Of a DNA stretch of 64,000 bases, positions 19,178-28,993 are shown piece after piece (positions within the stretch are counted from its first letter, which is position 1; every line of letters begins with the position of its first letter). The notes under the pieces were generated by a model that was not told the origin of the DNA, did no database searches, and saw only the letters and a list, made by a program, of their open reading frames with translations. Origin of the DNA: Clostridiales bacterium (lineage in GTDB: Bacteria > Bacillota > Clostridia > Oscillospirales > Oscillospiraceae); NCBI GenBank assembly GCA_029010715.1, contig JAQXKZ010000025.1, positions 16,492 through 80,491 on the forward strand. Direction: 5' to 3'. The position numbers and the translations under genes are program-made.

Positions 19178-19196
19178 GAATGAATTTTCATTCAGG
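19178..19196 (+). promoter_or_regulatory. ARG-box-like operator downstream of the -10
   Basis: TGAATTTTCATTCA, 13/14 to TGAATWWWWATTCA, inside GAATGAA-TT-TTCATTC palindrome. Confidence 0.55.
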
Positions 19197-19227
19197 CAAT
19201 GCGACAAATAAATTTTTGAGGAGATAA

Positions 19228-20040
19228 ATGAAAATGAAAAAGATCACTGCTCTGCTTCTGGTTCTCGTGATGGCCGCCGCGCTGTGCGCCTGCGGTTCAT
19301 CTGCCAAGACCGACAGCTCAAACACTCTCGTGCTCGGCACCTCCGCCGACTATGCTCCCTTTGAGTTCATGTATCCCAACGACAAGGGCGACATGGTCTA
19401 CGGCGGCATCGACGTCTCCGTCGCTCAGTATGTTGCCGACTACACCGGTAAGGAACTCAAGATTGAGAACATGGGCTTTGACTATCTGCTCGCAAGCCTG
19501 CAGAAGGGCGACTTTGATATGGTCATCGCCGCCATGGAAGCTACTGAAGACCGCAAGAACTCCGCTGATTTCTCTGATCCCTACTACACCGACTATCCCG
19601 CAATGATCCTCGTCAAGGCCGATAAGGCTTCCGAATACACTTCTCTCGAGTCCTTCTCCGGCAAATCCGTCGGCGCCCAGACCGCTACCACCAAGGAAGA
19701 GATCGTTAAGAACGACATGCCCGGCGCAAACCTCGTTTCCCTGCAGCTCGTTACCGACCTGGTCAACCAGCTCGTCAACGACAAGGTCGATGCCATTGTC
19801 CTTGACGGCTCTGTCGCCATGCAGTATGCCGACAGCAACAATGATCTGGTCATTGCCGATGTAAGCCTCGGCGAAGCAGAGCCCTACTGCATCGCTGTCG
19901 CGAAGGGCGACCCGAAGGGTCTGCTTCCCGGCATCAATGAAGCGATTGCCGACATGCTTAAGAACAACAAGGTCGATGAGTTCATCGCCGCCGCCGATTC
20001 CCTCAGCGATGTAGCTGTCGAGGTCAGTGCGGAAGGCTGA
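19228..20040 (+). CDS. Amino-acid ABC transporter substrate-binding lipoprotein
   Basis: Lipobox LCAC; SBP_bac_3-type sequence (YAPFEF, GGIDVSVAQYVADYTGKEL). Confidence 0.93.
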   Translation: MKMKKITALLLVLVMAAALCACGSSAKTDSSNTLVLGTSADYAPFEFMYPNDKGDMVYGGIDVSVAQYVADYTGKELKIENMGFDYLLASLQKGDFDMVIAAMEATEDRKNSADFSDPYYTDYPAMILVKADKASEYTSLESFSGKSVGAQTATTKEEIVKNDMPGANLVSLQLVTDLVNQLVNDKVDAIVLDGSVAMQYADSNNDLVIADVSLGEAEPYCIAVAKGDPKGLLPGINEAIADMLKNNKVDEFIAAADSLSDVAVEVSAEG

Positions 20041-20067
20041 TAAACCGCTTAAAAACTGCTTTTCATA

Positions 20068-20100
20068 CAGAGCAAAGCCCCTCAAAGGCTTTGCTCTGTT
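20068..20100 (+). terminator. Intercistronic hairpin 1
   Basis: CAGAGCAAAGCC CCTCAAA GGCTTTGCTCTG followed by TT only. Confidence 0.6.
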
Positions 20101-20114
20101 GAGCGTATTCTACC

Positions 20115-20164
20115 GTCAGCTTACAGGGGCGCGCAGCTGCTTCTGCGCGCCCCTGTAAGCTGAC
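20115..20164 (+). other. Intercistronic hairpin 2, perfect 22-bp stem
   Basis: GTCAGCTTACAGGGGCGCGCAG CTGCTT CTGCGCGCCCCTGTAAGCTGAC; no T tract. Confidence 0.85.
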
Positions 20165-20212
20165 TGCAAACAAATTCCATAAAGACAGTTTATTTGAAAG
20201 GAATTTTTGTCC

Positions 20213-20944
20213 ATGTGGTGGAGCAATCTGTTCGCGGATATGAGCCCGGCGAGCTTTTTTAATTTCTCGTTTTTACCTAAATACGGCGTATTCTTCATAC
20301 AGGGTATCGAGTATACTCTGCTGCTTGCGGTCGTATCGGTCGCGCTTGCGGTTATCCCCGCGCTGCTGCTGGCGCTCATGCGTCTGAGCAGACATAAGTT
20401 TATAAAATGCATCTCCGGCGCGTACATAGCAGTTTTCCGCTCCACGCCTCTGCTGGTCCAGCTGTCCATCATTTACTTCGGACTCTTCGGACTTATCCCC
20501 ATCCCTCGCTACTCGCTATTCGGTTTTGTCGATCTGAGTCGTTTTATCCCCGGCGTCGTCGCTCTGGCGCTCAACAGCTCGGCCTACGTGGCCGAAATAT
20601 TCAGGGCCGGTATACTTGCCGTTGACGCAGGCCAGATGGAAGCCGCGCGTTCCCTCGGCCTTTCCCAGTGGAGCGGCATGAAGCTTGTCGTACTTCCGCA
20701 AGCCATCAAGAATGTTCTCCCCGCGCTGGCAAACGAGGTTATCACGATGGTCAAGGAGAGCTCGATCTGCTCCATGCTGGGCATGGCGGAGCTCATGTTC
20801 GGCGCAAAGGCCGTTGCTTCCTCGACATATATCACCCTCGCGCCGTATACTCTGGCCGCGCTTATATACTTCTGCATCAACTATCCCGCCTCCAAGGCAA
20901 TAGAAGCAATAGAAAGGAGGATGCGCCGTGGCGACAAGCAATGA
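20213..20944 (+). CDS. Amino-acid ABC transporter permease
   Basis: His/Glu/Gln/Arg/opine-type permease motif ([42 protein letters not shown]). Confidence 0.95.
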   Translation: MWWSNLFADMSPASFFNFSFLPKYGVFFIQGIEYTLLLAVVSVALAVIPALLLALMRLSRHKFIKCISGAYIAVFRSTPLLVQLSIIYFGLFGLIPIPRYSLFGFVDLSRFIPGVVALALNSSAYVAEIFRAGILAVDAGQMEAARSLGLSQWSGMKLVVLPQAIKNVLPALANEVITMVKESSICSMLGMAELMFGAKAVASSTYITLAPYTLAALIYFCINYPASKAIEAIERRMRRGDKQ

Positions 20945-21674
20945 GCTCATCCGTGTAGAGCACATCAGAAAGGAATTCAACGACGGTGAAGTCAAGGCCC
21001 TCAATGACTGCAATCTCACCGTACACAAAGGCGAGGTCGTCGCAATCATCGGCCCCTCCGGTTCCGGCAAGTCCACCCTGCTGCGCTGTCTGAACCTGCT
21101 GGAGACTCCGACCGCGGGCAAGGTGATATTCGACGGTGTCGATATAACCGACACCAAGGTCGACCTCGATCTGCACCGCCGTAAGATGGGCATGGTGTTC
21201 CAGCACTTCAACCTTTTCCCGAACATGACCGTGAAGAAAAACATCACCCTTGCGCCCGTTACCCTCAAGCTGAAAACTCAGGCCGAGGCCGACGGACTCG
21301 CAATGGAACTGCTCGAACGCATCGGGCTTTCCGAAAAAGCCGAGACTTACCCCGCGATGCTTTCCGGAGGCCAGAAGCAGCGTATAGCCATTGTCCGCGC
21401 TCTCGCCATGGAGCCGGAGGTAATGCTCTTCGATGAGCCCACCTCCGCGCTTGACCCCGAGATGGTCGGCGAGGTTCTTGACCTGATGCGCACTCTTGCG
21501 CAAAACGGTATGACCATGGTCGTGGTAACCCATGAGATGGGCTTTGCCCGTGAAGTCGCCGACCGCGTGATTTTCATGGACAGCGGCGCGATAGTCGAAG
21601 AGAACACCCCTGCCGAGCTGTTCGACCATCCGCAGAATCCGCGCACGCAGGCTTTCCTTTCCAAGGTCCTCTGA
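20928..21674 (+). CDS. Amino-acid ABC transporter ATP-binding protein
   Basis: GPSGSGKST Walker A, LSGGQKQR signature, [12 protein letters not shown] Walker B; GTG start overlapping the permease. Confidence 0.96.
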   Translation: MATSNELIRVEHIRKEFNDGEVKALNDCNLTVHKGEVVAIIGPSGSGKSTLLRCLNLLETPTAGKVIFDGVDITDTKVDLDLHRRKMGMVFQHFNLFPNMTVKKNITLAPVTLKLKTQAEADGLAMELLERIGLSEKAETYPAMLSGGQKQRIAIVRALAMEPEVMLFDEPTSALDPEMVGEVLDLMRTLAQNGMTMVVVTHEMGFAREVADRVIFMDSGAIVEENTPAELFDHPQNPRTQAFLSKVL

Positions 21675-21696
21675 CCCGAATAACTTCTGATGAAAA

Positions 21697-21725
21697 ACGG
21701 AGCAGCCAGGCTGCTCCGTTTTTTA
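21697..21725 (+). terminator. Rho-independent terminator
   Basis: ACGGAGCAGCC AG GCTGCTCCGTTTTTT. Confidence 0.8.
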
Positions 21726-23621
21726 TTATACATTTACCGTTTTGTCGTGGTCAATCTCCGTATACATGCTGTCGGCCGGTTCCTCTATAAGCGACAGCAC
21801 GCACTCCCTGACCTCCTGCACCTCCGCATACAGGACCCCGCGCAGCTTTTCCAGCTTTTCCTCGATCTCCTCCGGCGTGTACATTACCTGATGCCCTATG
21901 TAGATAAGATGATTGTCGGTTTTCTGCAGGCCCTCGGATTTGAGCAGCAGCTCTTCGAACAGTTTCTCGCCCGGCCGGAGTCCGGTGTATACAATCTTGA
22001 TGTCGACGTCCGGCTCAAAGCCGCTGAGCCGTATCATTTTTCGTGCCATATCGTCGATACGCACGGGGCTGCCCATGTCGAGCACGAAAACCTCGCCGCC
22101 TTTGGCGTAGGCGCCGGCCTGCAGTATCAGCGACACTGCCTCCGGAATGGTCATGAAAAAGCGCGTCACACGCTTGTCGGTGACGGTTACAGGCCCGCCT
22201 TCCGCTATCTGCTTCTTGAACAGCGGTATAACGCTGCCGTTGCTTCCCAGAACGTTGCCGAAGCGGACCGCGATATAGTTGGTGCCGTTGTGTCCGTTCA
22301 TCGACTGTATGACCATCTCGCACAGACGCTTTGACGCGCCCATGACGTTTGTCGGGTTGACGGCCTTGTCGCTGGATATCAGTATGAACAGAGCCGTTCC
22401 GAAGTCTCCCGCCGCCTTTGCGGTGATGTAGGTGCCGAATACGTTGTTTTTAATTGCCTCGGCGGGGCTGTCCTCCATGAGCGGCACATGCTTATGCGCG
22501 GCCGCGTGGCAGACGACCTCCGGACGGTACCTGTCGAATACATACCGCACACGCTTCTCGTCTCTGACCGAGCCTATCAGCACCAGAAGATTGAGCTCCG
22601 GATGCTTTCTTTTCAGCTCCATCTGTATATCGTAGGCGTTGTTCTCGTATATATCAAAGATTATCAGCATGCCTGGCTCCAGTGCGGCGATCTGGCGGCA
22701 CAGTTCACTGCCGATAGAACCGCCGCCTCCGGTAACGAGCACGGTCTTGCCCTTCACCTTGCCGCGTATCTCCCCGTTATCGGTGCATACCTGGGTCCTT
22801 CCCAGCAGATCGTCGATGCTGACATTCTTGACCTGCTGCAGCGTTACCTCGCCGTTGACGAGCTGGCTGAGCGTAGGGAGAGTTTTGAGCGCGACGCCGG
22901 GAATACTGCACTTTTCAAGGATCTCGTTTCGGACCGACACCGGTGCCGAGGGGATGCAGAAGATTATCTCCTCCACCCCGTATTTCTTTACGGCTTCTTC
23001 TATATTGTCGCGGCCGCCGACGACCTTTACGCCCCTTATGCGGGTTCCCTTTTTGTTTACGTCATCGTCGATCAGGCATACCGCCATATTATGGGAGGCA
23101 GGGTTATCGTCAAACTCGCGTATTGCCATCGCTCCGGCAGTTCCGGCGCCGATCACCATCGTACGTTTTCTGACCGCGTTCTGCCTGTGTCCCTTCATTT
23201 CGTGACTGGCGCGCCGGTATATATAGCGGGATATGGCGAGACATACAAACATGAGCATCGCGCAGATAAACGGGAAGCTGCGCGGAAGGCTGCAGCGCAT
23301 GACGAGTGCCAGCGTGTAATACAGCGCCGAGGCGCATACAGCCGCAAAGCCCATATAGAATACTTCCTTCTCGCCGGCATATTCCCATCTGCTGCTGTAC
23401 ATTCTGAACGCGCTGAACACCATTAAGGACACCAGCGTCCCCGGAATCAGACACACCTTCATCGTATGGTAAAACCCGAGCGTTGCCGCGAGTTCCGAGT
23501 TGAACTCCACCCTCAGTATTATGGCTGCAAAAGCAGACAGATTTATCAAAAGCGCATCCACCGCTATAAGAAACGCTGTGCGTATCCATTGACGGCGGTA
23601 AAGCCTTCCGTTATCCAACAT
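21726..23621 (-). CDS. CapD-like polysaccharide biosynthesis protein / nucleoside-diphosphate sugar epimerase-dehydratase
   Basis: N-terminal TM region and GxxGxxG motif VLVTGGGGSIGSELCRQIA; MGASKRLCE. Confidence 0.93.
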   Translation of the reverse strand: MLDNGRLYRRQWIRTAFLIAVDALLINLSAFAAIILRVEFNSELAATLGFYHTMKVCLIPGTLVSLMVFSAFRMYSSRWEYAGEKEVFYMGFAAVCASALYYTLALVMRCSLPRSFPFICAMLMFVCLAISRYIYRRASHEMKGHRQNAVRKRTMVIGAGTAGAMAIREFDDNPASHNMAVCLIDDDVNKKGTRIRGVKVVGGRDNIEEAVKKYGVEEIIFCIPSAPVSVRNEILEKCSIPGVALKTLPTLSQLVNGEVTLQQVKNVSIDDLLGRTQVCTDNGEIRGKVKGKTVLVTGGGGSIGSELCRQIAALEPGMLIIFDIYENNAYDIQMELKRKHPELNLLVLIGSVRDEKRVRYVFDRYRPEVVCHAAAHKHVPLMEDSPAEAIKNNVFGTYITAKAAGDFGTALFILISSDKAVNPTNVMGASKRLCEMVIQSMNGHNGTNYIAVRFGNVLGSNGSVIPLFKKQIAEGGPVTVTDKRVTRFFMTIPEAVSLILQAGAYAKGGEVFVLDMGSPVRIDDMARKMIRLSGFEPDVDIKIVYTGLRPGEKLFEELLLKSEGLQKTDNHLIYIGHQVMYTPEEIEEKLEKLRGVLYAEVQEVRECVLSLIEEPADSMYTEIDHDKTVNV

Positions 23622-23755
23622 CTTTCCTCCAGTAAACAGGACCGCCTTCAAATGCACGCGGCCCGTGTTCAAAAAAGCAAAATCTCCGCTGCATCCGTCG
23701 ATGTGCGGCTGACTTTTGTAATTATACCAAAAACGGGTCCTCAATGCAAGAATAT

Positions 23756-23803
23756 TGTACCGTTCCGTGCTCCGGCCCCTGTACCGTTCCGTGCTCCGGC
23801 CGC
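23756..23803. repeat. 24-bp direct tandem repeat, two copies
   Basis: TGTACCGTTCCGTGCTCCGGCCCC then TGTACCGTTCCGTGCTCCGGCCGC. Confidence 0.85.
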
Positions 23804-23936
23804 ATGACTCTCCCGGTCTGGTATCCCGGGGGCCGCAGGCGCGCCCCTCCCGTCCGCAGGTAAAAATTTTCAAAAAAAATAAATTGGCTATTGCTTTTTT
23901 CTCCCCTTTGTGCTAATATAATCGAGCACTGGAGAT

Positions 23937-24012
23937 CCGGGTGTAGCGCAGATGGTAGCGCGCTTGAATGGGGTTCAAGAGGCCGCTGGTTCAACTCCAG
24001 TCACTCGGACCA
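23937..24012 (+). tRNA. tRNA-Pro(GGG)
   Basis: Folds as cloverleaf: acceptor CCGGGTG/CACTCGG, anticodon arm CTTGA-ATGGGGT-TCAAG, T-arm GCTGG-TTCAACT-CCAGT, CCA encoded. Confidence 0.93.
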
Positions 24013-24013
24013 A

Positions 24014-24054
24014 ATAAGCACGATGGTTTTGATACGCAACCATCGTGCTTATTA
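24014..24054 (+). terminator. Terminator after tRNA-Pro
   Basis: AATAAGCACGATGGTT ... AACCATCGTGCTTATT. Confidence 0.75.
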
Positions 24055-24114
24055 TTTGAAATGAACATAATCATCTGATATAATCAATTCGACAATTCAG
24101 TATCTACAGAGGTG

Positions 24115-24450
24115 ATGTGCCTGGCGAAACACGAGTTTGGGATTATGATGGACGCTCCTCAAGCTGGCAAAAGATATGACGAGTACGAACCATGGAAATA
24201 CGCCTGTATTTCTGTTGATGATGACTATTTTGAAGGTGTTGCTGAAAAGCTTACCTCTGTTGACTTCTATTGGCATACGCTTTCTGTCAAAGGCAAGGGG
24301 CTTGCCTATTGTGGTATCACCCTTGTTCCGCCTCGCTCGCTAAAAGCATTTATTGATGTTACCGCTGATACTTCTGAACTATGCGAACTGAAGAAACTGT
24401 TGGAAAAGGCATTGGACAATAATAAATGGGTCATTCATTATGGACTCTGA
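24115..24450 (+). CDS. Hypothetical protein
   Basis: ORF with RBS AGAGGTG, AT-richer than neighbours, plausible globular sequence. Confidence 0.6.
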   Translation: MCLAKHEFGIMMDAPQAGKRYDEYEPWKYACISVDDDYFEGVAEKLTSVDFYWHTLSVKGKGLAYCGITLVPPRSLKAFIDVTADTSELCELKKLLEKALDNNKWVIHYGL

Positions 24451-25540
24451 GAGACTGACAACTTCCAGATTGACGAACGGATAAAGTATGGTTTTACTTC
24501 CACCGTTATGGTTTCATTTTTAAGTGAAACCAAATGAAACCCTGTGAACCCGTATCAATATATCAACTGTCGCCATGCCGGAGCAAGCTTTATATCGCTT
24601 GCCCCGACTTTTTTTATAAAAGTCAGAGCGCGCTCATGCCGCTGCTCCACCTTACCAAATCGAACCCGCTGCGCTGCTGCTATCTGCGTCTTTGCATATT
24701 CAACCGACATGCGACACGCCGGTGCATAACAGCATAATCGCTTGAATCCGTCTATCGCAGCCTGCAAATTCTGAAAAGATTCTGCTGGTAATATTACACT
24801 CCGCCGCTTGGGACAAACCCTTTCCTCGGAGTGTCCCATTCATTACAGATGCATAGTGAATTCACCCAGCTGCAGTCTCTTCGGACTGTCAGCCGGGTGA
24901 ATTGCGCTGAGGCCCCACCTGTTCATGAACAGCACAAGCAGAGAATGAACGTAAGAAATTATCTCTCCGAAAATAATCTGTCCAATTATCTGAAACAAAA
25001 CGATATAAATCGGAGCTTGCCATTATGGGGATCACCGACGGCCGTACCAACGGGCTGTTGCGTACTGCCGGAAGAATAATACTTACGAATCCGGGCTCAC
25101 TCCAATTAAACCGGCTCCGCCGGGCATGACTCACAAAAATGACCTTACAGAAAAAGCTGCGGGAGAATGAATATTGGCCCGGACGGAAAGCTGCAAATTG
25201 AATTGCAAAAAGACTCGTCCTCCCACACAAGCCGCCCGCCCCGCGCGGCTGACCATCAGCCGCTGCACGGCCTGTGTACGGCTTTGACCTGTACACGTGA
25301 CTGCTTAGCCTTCCGCCGCATTCCCCGGGTGCACAGCGCCCCCTCGTATCATACCCGGATTATATACGGATAAACGATAAGAATTTTCAGTGTACTTTAC
25401 CGTTTCCTGCCGCCAGTAAAGCCGGAGCTCCTCTCCCCGCAGGCGCGGCCTCAACAGTGTGATGCGCGCATTCCGCTGTTGACAGCAGCCTCAGGTTTCG
25501 GGTATGATACGTGTAAACGTAAGGCAGCCGTAACACTCAA

Positions 25541-25564
25541 AAAGCAGGCTCATCGGCCTGCTTT
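25541..25564 (+). terminator. Hairpin upstream of the SDR gene
   Basis: AAAGCAGGC TCATCG GCCTGCTTT. Confidence 0.5.
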
Positions 25565-25667
25565 AAAACCGCGGCCGGAAAAAACGCCATGAGCGCCAGC
25601 TCCCGTGTCAGCGTCATGGGAGGGGTGCGGCTTACCGTGCTTTCCAATAAATAATCTGGAGGTATAC

Positions 25668-26429
25668 ATGAGAATTGCCGTGATTACCGGAGCATCTGCC
25701 GGTATCGGAAGAGAGTTTGTCTACGCCGTCGACAGGCAGGACAGTTTTGACGAGATCTGGGTCATTGCCAGAAGGAAAGAGCGTCTCGAAGAACTGCGCG
25801 GCGCATGTAAAAACCCCATACGCCCCATTTCGCTGGACCTCTCCAGCATCGAAAACGTCGACGAATATAAGGCTTTGCTTGAAAAGGAGCAGCCTGAGAT
25901 TGCCATTCTGGTTAACGCCGCCGGCTGCGGCGTCTTCGGTCCGTTTGCGGAGAAGGACCTGAAAAAACAGCTCGGCAGCGCCCAGCTGAACGCGCTTTCT
26001 CTCACCGCCATGTGCCATGTCAGTCTGCCGTACATGCGCGCCGGAAGCAGCATCATCAACATGGGCTCCAATTCCGCATGGCAGCCCGTCCCGTATCAGG
26101 CCGTATACGGCGCCAGCAAGAGCTATGTGCTCAGCTTCTCACGGGCTCTTGGAAGAGAGCTTCGTTCCGATGGCATCCACGTGATGTGCGTCTGTCCCGG
26201 CTGGATAAAGACAGAATTCCAGCAGGTCGCGCACCATGACGACTACATCCGTTACGTTGACAGATGGTACGGCCCTGATGAAGTAGCCGCTCAGGCCATG
26301 GAGGACCTGAAGAAGAAAAAAACTGTCTCCATACTCGGTCACCCGGTACGAAGACAGGTCCGTCTCGTTAAATTGCTCCCCGTAAATCTGGTAATGGATA
26401 TCTGGTGCAAACAGCAGGGTATCCGCTGA
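25668..26429 (+). CDS. SDR family NAD(P)-dependent oxidoreductase
   Basis: TGASAGIG cofactor motif, YGASK active site; RBS GGAGG. Confidence 0.93.
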   Translation: MRIAVITGASAGIGREFVYAVDRQDSFDEIWVIARRKERLEELRGACKNPIRPISLDLSSIENVDEYKALLEKEQPEIAILVNAAGCGVFGPFAEKDLKKQLGSAQLNALSLTAMCHVSLPYMRAGSSIINMGSNSAWQPVPYQAVYGASKSYVLSFSRALGRELRSDGIHVMCVCPGWIKTEFQQVAHHDDYIRYVDRWYGPDEVAAQAMEDLKKKKTVSILGHPVRRQVRLVKLLPVNLVMDIWCKQQGIR

Positions 26430-26489
26430 GGGCGGTCCCTGACCGCTGCGCCCGGCCCCGCCGCGGCGCGTATCCGGCAAAGCTTTCCT

Positions 26490-27587
26490 TCACAGCCCTA
26501 GTCCCCTGGAAATAAGCGTAATAAAATCCTGCACATTGGTGACTATGGTCGTCGCCGACAGGCTGCCGCGGTCAAGCAGCTTGTTTACCACGAACTCGTC
26601 CGCATCCACGGTGTACAGATACACCGGCCTTATGCTTCCGTCCGGCAGCACACGGAAGGACGGCGTCATATTTCCCGCCGCGATCGTGTGCAGCATGGTC
26701 GCGAGGCATATGAGCGTGGTCGCGCTGCGTATCATATCCCTCATCGCTCCGGCGGCCTCGTATGCGTTTGCGTACACCTCCGGCAGCGGTCCGTCGTCGC
26801 GTATTGAACCTGCCAGAACGAACGGCACCCCGCTTTTGACACAGCTGTACATTATTCCGTTGTCGATCCCGTAGTCCTCAATGAACTGCGGGATCGATCC
26901 GCTTTTTCTGACCTTGTTTATCACGTCGAGATGGTTATAGTGGCCGTTCGGCTGCGACCTCTGCGTGTAAATATCCTGTCCCAGCGCGGTGTGCAGCAAT
27001 GCGCCCTCCAGATCGTGGGTCGCAAGCGCGTTCCCCGCCAGCAGTCCCTGGGCATATCCGTTCTCTATCAGGGCCTGCATTGCCTTTCTTGCGTCATAAT
27101 CAAAGGCAAAAGCCGGTCCCATGACCCATACGACTTTTCCGCCGTGCTCCTTCTCATAACGCAGCAGCTCCATGAGCCTGTCATAGTCACGCGCGTATGA
27201 TGTCTCGCGGCTCCTCCCCCGTCGGAATGTGAAGCGGTCCACGGCTGCTTCGCCGCTCTGAGCAAAGCCTCCGCAGTGCATGTATATGCCCTCCTCGCAG
27301 TTCTCTGTCCGCCCGAGTATTACCCTGTCCCCTTTTTTCAGGTTCCGGTTCTCCACCACTTTCAGACTTCCGTCACCGCATATAACCACGCTGGAGTCCA
27401 TACGGCTCTCCTCCGCCAGGATCCACTTGCCTTCTATCTTGAAGTATTCCGGGTACATGGAGGTGCTGTGAAAGTATTCCGGTGCCACACCGTCGATCTC
27501 CACGGTTTCATAACCGGCGTCCGGGGCATTCACAAATTTCGGAAGGCTGAAATCAGGACCGTGATATTCAGGCATTACAAATGACAT
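26490..27587 (-). CDS. LOR/SDH (TIGR00300-like) protein, candidate ornithine cyclodeaminase
   Basis: AGNALATHDLEGALLHTALGQDI, GIMYSCVKSGVPFVLAGSIRDDGPLPEV match the family signature from memory. Confidence 0.72.
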   Translation of the reverse strand: MSFVMPEYHGPDFSLPKFVNAPDAGYETVEIDGVAPEYFHSTSMYPEYFKIEGKWILAEESRMDSSVVICGDGSLKVVENRNLKKGDRVILGRTENCEEGIYMHCGGFAQSGEAAVDRFTFRRGRSRETSYARDYDRLMELLRYEKEHGGKVVWVMGPAFAFDYDARKAMQALIENGYAQGLLAGNALATHDLEGALLHTALGQDIYTQRSQPNGHYNHLDVINKVRKSGSIPQFIEDYGIDNGIMYSCVKSGVPFVLAGSIRDDGPLPEVYANAYEAAGAMRDMIRSATTLICLATMLHTIAAGNMTPSFRVLPDGSIRPVYLYTVDADEFVVNKLLDRGSLSATTIVTNVQDFITLISRGLGL

Positions 27588-27770
27588 TATTCTCTCTCCC
27601 AAACCGCACAGATTAAACTTTTATCACGATTATAGCATCCGTCCTCCGCGCTGTCAAAGCACTTCTGCAGGCCGGTGAAATAAGCATACAGTGGAAATTT
27701 TCCGGAGCACGTGATAAAATACAGTATTACAGATAAGCTTAATCACATCATACGGAAACGGAGGCGGCGC

Positions 27771-28523
27771 ATGAAACTGTCATTAAGAAAGATCCTGCTG
27801 TATATTCTTCTGTTTCTTCTTCTCGTTTTCATCGCTTTCACCACATACTACTGCATCAAAGGCTACAGCATGTACCGGTATGCCGTTGAGCAGATTCCGA
27901 TCTCCCGGATCATGGACGATATACGCAGCCGCGAGCACTTCGTAAGCTATTACGAGCTGCCGGAGATCTACATCAATGCCGTAATATCCGCCGAGGACCA
28001 ACGCTTTGACAGCCACCACGGCATAGACATCCCCGCGATCGGGCGCGCCATATGGATAGACATCAAAACCATGTCTTTCGCCGAGGGCGGCAGCACAATA
28101 TCCCAGCAGCTCGTGAAAAACGAGCTGTTCACACAGCGCAAGCATATCGAACGGAAATTTGCCGAGGTATTCGCTGCCCTCGCACTGGAGCGGGAATACA
28201 GCAAGGAAGAAATATTCGAGATGTACGTCAACTCCATATATTTCGGCAGCGGCTTCTACGGCATTTATGACGCCTCCGAGGGCTTCTTCGGCAAGCCGCC
28301 CTGTGAACTGAGCGACTGCGAAGCCGTCATGCTCGCCGGGCTTCCGAACGCTCCGTCGGTCTACTCCCCCGACGTCAGTCCCGAGCTTGCCATGCAGCGC
28401 ATGTCTGTAGTCCTCGACAGAATGGTCCAGTACGGAGTGCTCACCGAGCAGGAGTCAGACAGGATAGAAGCTGACGCCGGGAATATGACCATCATCCATC
28501 ATGCTATCCCCGCGGCGGGCTGA
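27771..28523 (+). CDS. Monofunctional transglycosylase (GT51)
   Basis: N-terminal TM; AEDQRFDSHHGIDIPAIGRA, GGSTISQQLVKN, EMYVNSIYFGSGFYGI motifs. Confidence 0.92.
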   Translation: MKLSLRKILLYILLFLLLVFIAFTTYYCIKGYSMYRYAVEQIPISRIMDDIRSREHFVSYYELPEIYINAVISAEDQRFDSHHGIDIPAIGRAIWIDIKTMSFAEGGSTISQQLVKNELFTQRKHIERKFAEVFAALALEREYSKEEIFEMYVNSIYFGSGFYGIYDASEGFFGKPPCELSDCEAVMLAGLPNAPSVYSPDVSPELAMQRMSVVLDRMVQYGVLTEQESDRIEADAGNMTIIHHAIPAAG

Positions 28524-28530
28524 ATCCCCG

Positions 28531-28914
28531 TTACACCGTGATCTCTATGCGGTTGCCTTCGCCGTCCAGCACACAGCTCTCATAGTAGCCGTCGCCCGTC
28601 GTGCGCGGTCCGCTGACCACGCGGTATCCGTCCTCTCTCAGCCGCGCGGTGAGACTGTCGACCGCCTCCCTGCCGCCCACGCTGAAGGCTATGTGGGCAA
28701 AGCCCGTCCTTTTTTCGCTCTTTTCCGCGTCGTCCATATCCGGAGCCTTCATCAGCTCCAGTCTGCTCCCGCCGCTGAAGCTCAGAAAATATGAGCGGAA
28801 ACCCGTTTTGGTATTGTGATATCCGTCATTGGAAACCGCTCCGAAATATTTCTTAAAGAACTCCCGCTCGCTTTCCGGATCGTTTACATACATTGCGGCG
28901 TGCTCTATCGTCAT
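28531..28914 (-). CDS. VOC family (glyoxalase-like) protein
   Basis: MTIEHAAMYVNDPESEREFFKKYFG start; FAHIAFSVGG; DGEGNRIEI. Confidence 0.9.
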   Translation of the reverse strand: MTIEHAAMYVNDPESEREFFKKYFGAVSNDGYHNTKTGFRSYFLSFSGGSRLELMKAPDMDDAEKSEKRTGFAHIAFSVGGREAVDSLTARLREDGYRVVSGPRTTGDGYYESCVLDGEGNRIEITV

Positions 28915-28993
28915 GCCTGTCTCCTTTCTCTCCCCCGCACGGATTTTCTGGGCATCCTGACAGCCGCACCGCCGAAAAACGGAGGAATATACA

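Noticed and set aside
24555-24839. 94-aa minus-strand ORF
   Set aside because: No family recognised and no clear RBS; may be a gene remnant, but not supportable as a CDS.
24889-25296. 135-aa minus-strand ORF
   Set aside because: Composition looks random and no domain was recognised.
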